NCBI GenBank assembly: GCA_963678705.1
Contig: OY783210.1
Location: forward strand, 16,803,331-16,867,330
Length of the DNA stretch: 64,000 bases
Direction: 5' to 3'
DNA from: Panorpa germanica
Lineage: Eukaryota > Arthropoda > Insecta > Mecoptera > Panorpidae
Shown here one piece after another: positions 55,795 through 64,000 of the stretch (its first letter is position 1; each line of letters begins with the position of its first letter). The position numbers and the translations under genes are program-made. Below the pieces are notes generated by a model that worked only from the letters and a program-made list of their open reading frames with translations, was not told the origin of the DNA and did not search any database.

Positions 55795-55975
55795 GACTCA
55801 ATAAGTTCGTAGGATGATATATAGATGGCGCCACTATTGACAAATCCATATTTAAATGATAAATGATATGTGTTCAAAATTTCATGACATTTCGACAATT
55901 AGTTTACGAGTTACACTAGTTTTAGTAATAATACTTTTGTATGTTTCAATTTTCAAAACTGTATTTCAAAAAATA
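55795..55975 (+). mobile_element. family A terminus at inner end of right arm
   Basis: It begins GACTCAATAAGTTCGTAGGA, then AGATGGCGCCACTATTGAC and AAAATTTCATGACATTTCG, and runs to TTTCAATTTTCAAAACTG. It is the best-preserved tip in the window. Confidence 0.75.
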
Positions 55976-56414
55976 TTACACATATACAAACCACATATAT
56001 AAAATAAATTACTAATAACAATAACTGTATAAAATATTCATTTAAAATCAATATATAGTCAAGAATTCATAGTTTAAAGTTTTAAAATATGCGCGTTATC
56101 CCCCACTTAATTATTTATTCAAGTTTGTCTTATCTAACGCAGTTTAATTCGTAGCCAGTCTACTTCGGCTATCACAGACGGGCCTGTCTATCATCAGTAA
56201 TGGTTGCAATAGAACTAATACCATGTGTTACACAAGAAAATGAATAAGAAATCTAAATCCATCAGTAGAAATGCGTTAAATATGTTATATTCTCAATGCA
56301 TCACCCATTGCCAAAATCATAATTGGTTATATAAGGTTAGTTCACGTTTATTATTCAGTACAACAAAACGTGTTCCAACTTGTTTTAGGTTAAGTATTAT
56401 TGTTATGTAATGTT

Positions 56415-56590
56415 CAGGTGGATTTAGACAATCAGATACGATGCAGATTCTAATTCAGAGAGCTAGTTTGTTCAAGAGAATTGAAATATTACTTGAATCA
56501 GTTTTAAAGTTACACATTTCATGTGTGTATAAACACAGATCCAAGTAGTGTTTACCATTTCTTGAACAAACTATTTATCTGAATGCCTTT
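56415..56590. mobile_element. MITE (family H), copy 2 in right arm
   Basis: Mirror of 51531-51704: AATCAGATACGATGCAGATT at the left and an inverted ATTACTTGAATC/CCAAGTAGTGTT fold in the middle. Confidence 0.6.
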
Positions 56591-57519
56591 ATAGTTTCTG
56601 CTTCATATTACATCATCTGACAGATCGTGCAGTTACAGGAGGCTTCCTAGTACACCTGACGGTGATATGAATTGTAAGTTTATCGTTATGCTATAATATT
56701 TTAGGTTTCACATTAAACAACATCTCATATTTACACATTTGTATTTCTATTAGGTACAGTGTTTCTTTTTGCAAGTCCAGCGGCGTAAGCCCCATGTCCT
56801 TCCGCACTGTGGTATTGCCCTGGATGTAAACAGTGTATCAGCTCCCACATCAGACTGTTTCTGACATAGTGCATTCAACTACTGCTGCTGGTTCAGTTTG
56901 TTAATTGTAAGTGTATTGTTTTTCTAATAAGACATAAACATACACTCTTGGATGCATCGTAACGTAATATTATATACTCTAGTTACAGGTGGAACATACT
57001 GATCTTGCTATGGCATTTACGAACTCCTAGTGTTGCATTCAACCTTGATTCAAACTTACAAGTACGATCTCACACGTTGCTCTGTTCAGGCAATTAGATG
57101 TATGTACTTTTTTAAATCATACATTTCGTATGTTTCATCTTTAAAATATTTTGCAGTATTTCTTTCTATGTATTTTATATTCCATATAGAAGTATTGTTA
57201 TGAATATTTCAAAATTGAAATGAAAAATACCATTACAAAAACATTACAAAATTTATTACATATTTAAATTTTTATAAGTTCTTACTATATTTTACAATTG
57301 AGATTATTATCAGAATATTTTTAAAATTTTGGATTTATCTGCAAAACATTAATCTACTAATATTTAGCTATTGATTGTTTAATCTTTAGAAAGGTGTTCT
57401 TTAGTAGTTTTATGAGTATGCTACCATAAAGAATATTTTAAAATTATTTGGATTCTAGATATTTGTTAATATATATAAGACTTCTCTTTTTAGTTATTTT
57501 ATTTAACGTCAGCCTATTT

Positions 57520-57775
57520 CCGATGCTAAATCCTATCACCGACGACCTCCTAAAGTTGGCAGTATTTGTGGTGTCATAGTCTCATATATGTGAACAACAC
57601 CGCTGCCGAATAAGTGAACGACTTTGTATGTACAGAATCATAATAACTTGATAACAATCAAACTGAGAAGATATAACTCTGATCCTGGGATCGAACCCGA
57701 AGACATAGCTGTCTAAGCGTTAAGCATAAATAGCCTAGTATAAATAGCTACTGTATCGTCACGACAGCATTATCA
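57520..57775 (-). mobile_element. tRNA-related SINE (family B), right-arm copy
   Basis: Mirror of 50345-50600. B box on the minus strand at 57687-57697 (GGTTCGATCCC). Confidence 0.65.
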
Positions 57776-59082
57776 AACAAAAAAATAATTTAAATACTAA
57801 GTTAAATTTATAAATTAAAAATTCACATCATCTTTTTAATATATGCTTTTTAAATGTGACAACATTCCACAACTTTAAACAGAATGATACATTTTCAAAA
57901 ACTTCAGAAAATCATAATTATAAATAAATCTCATAACAACGAAAATTAAAAAACGTTATAACTTTAAAAACAATGTATTGAAATTAGAGTACGTTTTAAA
58001 ACTCTTTAAATGTAATATTTTAGCTTTTAAATTTTAAAATATTTTAACAACTGTCATGTTATTCTATTTATAGATAATTTATTGCTTTGACCTCAATTTG
58101 TTTCTACACTCCAGATTCATCCCTGTACCATTCTTTAATGAATTATGCAAAAATTAATTATAGGTATTCAAAAAAAACTTTTATTTAATAATTAACCTTG
58201 TGTACATTTCAATTTTTAAAAATTTTGCTGTTCGCTGATTGGTTGCACCTGTTGTTCAAACCATGTTCAACCGTCTTGTATTTAGAGTAACACGTCATTT
58301 GGGGGAGGGGTAATTAACATTAAATTTTTTAAAGAAATATGTATATTATAAATTTTTATTTTAAAATTCAATTAGTTTTAATGTGTGTGTGGAACCGAGT
58401 GGACCTCTCTGCTGATTTGTGTTTAGAATTTCAAAGTTAATATTTTTCTAATGGAAACTTTTGTTATTAAATAATTTTCAAATAAGAGTCATTTCATTTT
58501 TTTTAATATACTCTTTTTACCTAATTTTATAATTCCACTAACAAATACCAATACGTGGAGTTCCAGTGGACAGGTACACCTATTTGTGAGCTATAGTTGT
58601 TACATATGAAAAGGACCCACGAAAAATTGCATTGCATCAAGTCATAATTGACTTCTGGAGGTCCAGAGCATTGTACGCACTAAATTGTAGGTTGATTTGA
58701 ATTTCATTGTATCACTGGTAGATCATGTAAAAACGTGTCCATGCTTTTATTCATTAAGTATTAGTACATTCAATAATTTTAGCAGTTTTTCTTTGTATAA
58801 AAAATACATCAAATAATATTTAAATTTAGCGCGTAAACAATAAATATATTTTTAAAATCAAAAGCAATTACATGCAGTTCCTTGTAGGTTGTTACAATCA
58901 ACGGGTATTTCTGCTTTTAATGAATGTAGATTTTAATTACATGTTTATGTATATTGTCTAGCATGATTGGAAATATTATGGACTGAAACACATTGGCATC
59001 TGAACCGCTTAAGACATATTATCAAGATGAGGTTTTAAAATCAGTGTTCCTAAATACTATTTACTAAACAGTCAAATAAATG

Positions 59083-59183
59083 TACATATGGCAACACAGT
59101 AAAATAAATTGAACATTGGGCAACACAGTAAAATAAATTGAACATTGGGCAACACAGTAAAATAAATTGAACATTGGGCAACA
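59083..59183. repeat. 29-bp tandem repeat, right arm
   Basis: Three exact units of the reversed 29-mer (ACAGTAAAATAAATTGAACA plus TTGGGCAAC), with partial units at both ends. Confidence 0.9.
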
Positions 59184-60139
59184 GTGAACAATTTTCATAG
59201 CTGTCAAAGTAGATGACTGTTCTAACCTATAAAATTATGCCTACGTATTTAATTTTTATGCATAATTTAGTAAAAACATTACAAAGTGACTAAAGTGAGT
59301 GCGTGCTTTAAGTAAGAAGTTATTATTTGGCAAATACCAATATGTGACTTAAATTATGTGAATGTGTATAAGTGTTTGTGCGTTTGGTCGATGACTTGCG
59401 TCTGCAATAGTGTGCGTGCAGTATTATCTTCTGGCTCTGCACCGGTGATGGCTTGACCTAGACGCGGAGTTCAATAGGACATTGATAGTGTTTACTTTGT
59501 AAGTATTTTTTTGTTTGTTTTTTTATTTAAACATTTTGTTATTGTTAGTTTTCTTTTTAAATAATTATTTTTATTTAATTTATCATCTTGAATATGATCC
59601 ATATGAAAGTTCTGTTGCTATGAAATTTATTATTTTATTTCTACATTTATTATTTTTATATTTATGTTTTCATCGCTAAACAGAATAGTATTTCTTTCTT
59701 GGTAATATTTTTCAGATTTTAATATTTTTTTTAAATTATTGAATTATTATTTTATAATTTTTTTTAATAATTTTTTCTCTCAATATTTTCATATTATTGT
59801 TTCGACATTGTATTTTGAATTTTTTTCAATTAAAGCATAACTTTTTGATTCTTATAGAATGTGGACAAGACTGACACGAGTTAGACTACTTTGGCGCTAT
59901 GAAGGCATCTTGTTGCTGTATAATTAATAGCTGAGTTCAGATCGTGAGTTTTTTAAATATTTATTGGTGATGGTATTGCAACAAGTGTCCCCTAATCCAT
60001 TAACAATTAATTCAATTTAATTTTATTAAAGCATTCAATTCATTTTTACAAATGCACAACTTTTTTATATTTAAAACAAATAATTTTTAATGGATTAGTT
60101 AAATATTTTTGAAATGTATGTATGTCTTTTTCCCTACAG

Positions 60140-60217
60140 CTTTCGTTCGAATCGTTTGCGCTAGCTTCGCGCGCGATAAGCTATGCGCTGTAGCTTCGTG
60201 CGCGATAAGCTACTAGT
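60140..60217 (+). mobile_element. Helitron-like 3' terminus, right arm
   Basis: TAGCTTCGCGCGCGATAAGC, then TAGCTTCGTGCGCGATAAGC, then TACTAGT. TAGCTT/AAGCTA can pair as a stem with a GC-rich loop. Start of the element not seen. Confidence 0.4.
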
Positions 60218-60366
60218 GATTTAACATTTCATTAATTAATAATAAATAATAAATAAATATTTTTTATAAAATATTTTAAACAAATCAATATCGGTGCGTA
60301 ATTTAAACAAAAGTGATAGCTGTAACAAACAATGGACAAAAGTGATATTTAAATAAAAGTTAAATG

Positions 60367-60547
60367 TTAAGGGAATTTCACACGATCAAATATGATTCTG
60401 ATTCTGATTCAGATAAATAATTTGTTTAAGAAAAGTTGAATATTACTTGAATACTGTACTAACACAGATTCAAGAAATATTGAACTTGTCTTAAACAAAG
60501 TATTTATCGGAATTGTAATCGTATCTGATCGTGTAAAACACCCTTAA
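60367..60547. mobile_element. MITE (family H), copy 1 in right arm
   Basis: The ends TTAAGGGAATTTCACACGAT and GATCGTGTAAAACACCCTTA are inverted. Mirror of 47556-47740. Confidence 0.75.
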
Positions 60548-61094
60548 CATTATTTTAAACAAAATTAAAAAAAAAAAGTGATTGAAAAGGGAAGCAGAGG
60601 CTGGGAGCCTTCGTGCACTGGACTTCTACAAGGAAGGTAATTCAAGATTTCAATGTCGATATCATATTATTATTTACTATTGATAATTATTTTCTAAGCA
60701 ATGCTTTTCTGTTGTTACAGATGAACTACAGGACCTACATACCAGCTTACCTGCTCACCTGATTTATAAACAATTTTTGTTCATAATTAAAAAGTATGCA
60801 TAAATATTTTTAAACAATTTTTAAAATAATATATAGTTGAGAAATATTTTTATAAACAATTTATTTCTATTGTTGCAGGTTTCTTTCAGCTTGCAGTTGT
60901 AGCAGTTCATCTTTAGTGGCAGGAGCCATCTTGCATCAGGATGTTATAAAATAGGTAATTGTCAAACTATATATACTATACATATGTTCTAATTTGTTTT
61001 TAATATTTATCTAATTAATTTTCTTTAATTACAGCTCACTTCATGGTTTCAAAAGCAGTGACAATGAGCTTTGGTGAGTGTTTTTTAAATATAT

Positions 61095-61281
61095 CAGTGG
61101 TTTCCAAACTTGACTTTACTACTAACAAAAATAGTACCGCCCTCCTCCCCATTATCTTACCCCTCTTATATCTTTTTTCGGGTTTTTAGTTAAATATAGG
61201 TTTTAGGTAGGAAATTATTTATATTGATATCGATATTCCCGAGCACCTTATGTGCCACATCCCACAGTTTGGAAACCACTG
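61095..61281. mobile_element. hAT-like MITE in right arm
   Basis: CAGTGGTTTCCAAACT at the left and AGTTTGGAAACCACTG at the right, here exact inverted copies. It lies in the presumed intron after the 39-nt exon. Confidence 0.75.
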
Positions 61282-61990
61282 TTTTTTTGGTGATGGGATG
61301 AAAATATATGTGCATGTTTGACACTTGTTGCATTATTTTGAATTCTTTAATTTTTTTTAAAAATATTTTGGTTGAATTCAGTTAAAATTAAAATCGATAA
61401 GCACACGAATCGGTTGTGTGCTTTTATTTTTTATGACATTTAGACAATTTATTGGAAATTGCGTACAGTTGTGATTAATTGTGATAGTGGTCATGTGAAA
61501 GTGATTAAACGCCGCTGAATATGTTACTTATAAATAACGTGATTTATTATTTTTAATCATGTTATTTATTTGTTCGAATTCGCTTGTGTAAAAAAGTTTT
61601 ATTCCTATGACGATGGTGACATAGATGACGTTGTGTTTGTTTCTTTAATAAATCCAGGCCCGGATTTAATCACAAGCGTGCCCTAGACGGAATATAAATC
61701 CTATAAATATAGTAAATTTTTTAAAATTTTTTTTAGTTTCAACTCGATGCGAAATCGAATGTAGCCACTCTTGGAATATTGATTCGGAATTTCTTTAAAT
61801 TACTAAATTACTTTAAGTTAATTCCGCTCGGAGTGAACCTGTGTTTTTAAATTATTTATAGGCGGCTCATAGTCGGAAGAGCCTATATTTCAAAACAAAT
61901 CTCGGCCAAAGCGAGCAGTGGTTGGCGACATGAATAATATTAGCTCAAATTTCTAATGATTCAACATCTGAAAAAGATCCCCCCCCCCCA

Positions 61991-64000
61991 TTAATTTTTA
62001 ATACACCTATTTCTCAACTCTTGAATTTTAAATATCATATTACAAAGATGATTCTATTGCATTATTAAACCAGTGAATATTTCAGCCTGTGATGTATGCA
62101 ACAATAATTACTTAAAAGTTTTTTATATCAAAGTTAGCCCGATTTAATCACAGGAGCTACCACAGATGGACAGTCTTAGTGGATATTGAGCCTTAATATA
62201 TTAAGCCGTTATTGATCAAACTAATAGTGATTTCAGACTTGCCAAACAAGAGTGTCACGATTGCCCCTAACTGCGAATGCCTACTACTATAATAACTACT
62301 ATACAATTACTGGTATAGGTAAAAGTTTTTGACAATTTACTTAGATAATAAACGTTTATTTGAATTTGAAAGTAACAAATAAATCTTGAGCCGTTTTATT
62401 TAATACTCACGCGATAAAATCCGAACGATATAAATTAAAAACACATGCGATCTGGACGCGATATGAGTCACCGGGATTCTCTGCGATAGCGATGCACCCG
62501 GCGCTACTAGAATGATAATAAGTAAGCGTATAAATCACAGGTACGGCGGAGGAGTGAAGGGGGAGGAATAAGTGGGAGGTGAAATAAAATATGAACAATT
62601 CATTTTGAACGGTGCGACTACTTACTACTTTCATATTAGATTTTTATAATATTTTTAATTTTATTAGATTAATGAAACCTATTTTTTAAATTATTATTAA
62701 GGCTGTTTTACTTTTATATAACCGATATTTCATAGCGATTTTGGTATCACGGAATATTAAAAATATGTCGGTTATTATTATCACGATTTCGGTTATTGTT
62801 ATTACTTTTATCTGCCGATTAAACAATTCATACGATCATTATGACAATTTTACAAAAATGTAAAAAGAATGTGGTTTTGTGTTGCGGTACTGTAGTATGG
62901 ATGAAAGTGATAGAAAATGATTCGTTGTGCGAATGTTTGACTGAAGAGTTGTCTTCCATTATTCCATTGTATTAATCGTCCGAATTAAATTTACTTTTCG
63001 CTTAAATTGAACATAAAAAAATTCCTATCCATATTTCGAAATATCCTTCTTCAATTAATCTTAAACTCTTGTAACCTTTTCTGTCATTTTAATTTTCTGT
63101 ACCACCGCCATCCATCTCCTTCCTTCCAACAATTTGACTGGCATTTTTTACCGTCGTAATTGCACCGCCAAAATAAAAAAAAATAGGCATTATTTAGAAA
63201 TTCTGCGCTGCACCGTTTAAGACGGATCTATGGATTTTCAATACCTGTTTCAAAATGAAAATTGACAAACAAATTTAGAAGATTTTATTCTATTAGCAGT
63301 AATTTTTCAATAGAGAGAAGAAGAACCTTGTTAAAAAAGTTTAAAAAAATTGTTACGTTTTGTAGACTTTGAGTAATAAAACTTTGCAAATCCATTGGTT
63401 GCTATAGCTTGAGAAGGTGAAGTTGTAGAGAGTTCGTTTATACATCGTTAACCTCAAATTGATGCAAGGTAACCAACGGTATTAATTGCAATCAAGGTGC
63501 AATTGCACGCCTTATAGACGTTTTACCATGTAGAGCGCGTGTATTAAAAATACCTTACTGTTTTATTAAAACTGTGCTTCGATTTACTGAATTTTTAATA
63601 TGAAAAAAATATATGTAGTTCAATGACCGATAATGAAGAGATTCTTTTTCCAAAAAATATTCAAACGGTGATTCTATTTAATTAGTGACCTATATATTTT
63701 GAATTACCTTTTAAATAACCTAGATATCTTATTTAAAACACACCAACTCTATTAAAAATAAAAGAATAAAGTCAACAAGTAATATTTTTAATAAAACCCC
63801 ATTGTTAACCTAACGCACCATAAATTTGTTCATCATTTTCTACATTTAGATCATACCAACTGATAAATGAAAAAAAAATTAAATTAAAAAAAAGAAAAAA
63901 GAAAACGTAACGTCAACCTAAATAACTTTAGTTGAAACAAATTATTTTTTTAATATAATATAGGTAAAAAGGGAGTCTTAAAATCGATTTTAAAATTACC
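61991..64000. other. intergenic, nothing recognised
   Basis: A GC-richer patch at 62400-62600 carries a 75-codon minus-strand ORF without motif. The rest is AT-rich with A-runs. No repeat ends that I can name. Confidence 0.5.

Larger units (their letters stand above)
56639..61073 (+). ncRNA. candidate multi-exon transcription unit, right arm
   Basis: Exon-like segments on the plus strand: 56639-56673 (after GTTACAG, before GTAAGT), 56754-56906 (after TTTCTATTAG, before GTAAGT), one starting at 56989 after TTACAG, one ending at 59498 before GTAAGT, one ending at 60636 before GTAATT, starts at 60721 and 60879 after GTTACAG and GTTGCAG, and 61035-61073 (after TAATTACAG, before GTGAGT). Three have exactly the same length and borders in the left arm, though bases around them differ, which argues for constraint or recent copying. 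Open frames are short. The 61035 exon would read MVSKAVTMSFG. Likely non-coding; promoter and ends unknown. Confidence 0.42.
55795..61990 (+). repeat. giant inverted repeat, right arm (~6.2 kb)
   Basis: Mirror of 46130-52346. It opens with a family A tip (CTCAATAAGTTCGTAGGATG) and ends near 61990, beside a C-run and after ATTCAACATC-type sequence matching 46145-46165 in reverse. All nested repeats of the left arm are present in the mirrored order. Unlike the left side, no family A copy lies just outside the outer end. Confidence 0.92.

Noticed and set aside
46130-61990. Polinton/Maverick or other giant coding transposon with long inverted ends
   Set aside because: No polymerase, integrase, ATPase or capsid frame in arms or spacer; longest frames are about 100 codons without motifs.
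1-64000. CRISPR array or prokaryotic operon
   Set aside because: Tandem repeats present (29 bp and 86 bp) have no unique spacers between units, and the window is clearly eukaryotic.

Overview
This is an AT-rich, repeat-dominated stretch of an animal nuclear genome, almost certainly an insect. The evidence is intron-type splice signals, LINE, SINE, Helitron and MITE families, a Ty3/Gypsy-type LTR element, abundant microsatellites and no operon-like structure. One LINE tail (around 16.0-16.4 kb) resembles families I associate with Hymenoptera, but I would not fix the order on that. I recognise no complete host protein-coding gene. Nearly everything that can be named is mobile or derived from mobile elements.

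Layout. 0-5.2 kb: an LTR-free landscape with a truncated LINE that has flanking direct repeats (2.3-3.0 kb) and a MITE (3.4-3.8 kb). 5.2-12.9 kb: a complete LTR retrotransposon. Its two 748-bp LTRs look identical base for base, it has a tRNA-Leu-like primer site, and one uninterrupted 1649-codon gag-pol frame. Gag resembles BEL/Pao Gag (DUF1759), whereas protease, RT, RNase H and integrase are Ty3/Gypsy-like. 13-33 kb: decayed LINE 3' ends (15.9-16.4, 21.2-21.5, 23.2-23.5, 31.3-31.6 and 31.8-32.0 kb), MITEs, a 0.5-kb element with inverted termini carrying a transposon-associated coding scrap, and a 2.5-kb Helitron-like block (26.0-28.6 kb). 33-46 kb: SINE and MITE copies, GC-richer islands, a short Helitron (40.2-40.5 kb), tandem duplications and an unrecognised 144-codon ORF.

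46.1-62.0 kb: the outstanding structure is a giant inverted repeat. Two arms of about 6.2 kb (46.13-52.35 and 55.80-61.99 kb) face each other across a 3.45-kb spacer. The arms are colinear and carry the same nested MITEs, SINE, 29-bp tandem array and hAT-like MITE, so these were present before the inverted duplication. Reading outward from the spacer, both arms keep the same set of exon-like segments. Three have exactly equal lengths (35, 153 and 39 nt) and intact AG/GT borders in both arms. This suggests a duplicated, divergently oriented, spliced and mostly non-coding transcription unit.

Working together: only the LTR element looks able to act as a unit (promoter, primer site, polyprotein, hairpins and purine tract). 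The palindrome could produce sense RNA from either arm or, if read through, long hairpin RNA; that is inference. Limits: identities were judged by eye, no searches were run, and the boundaries of degenerate repeats are approximate.
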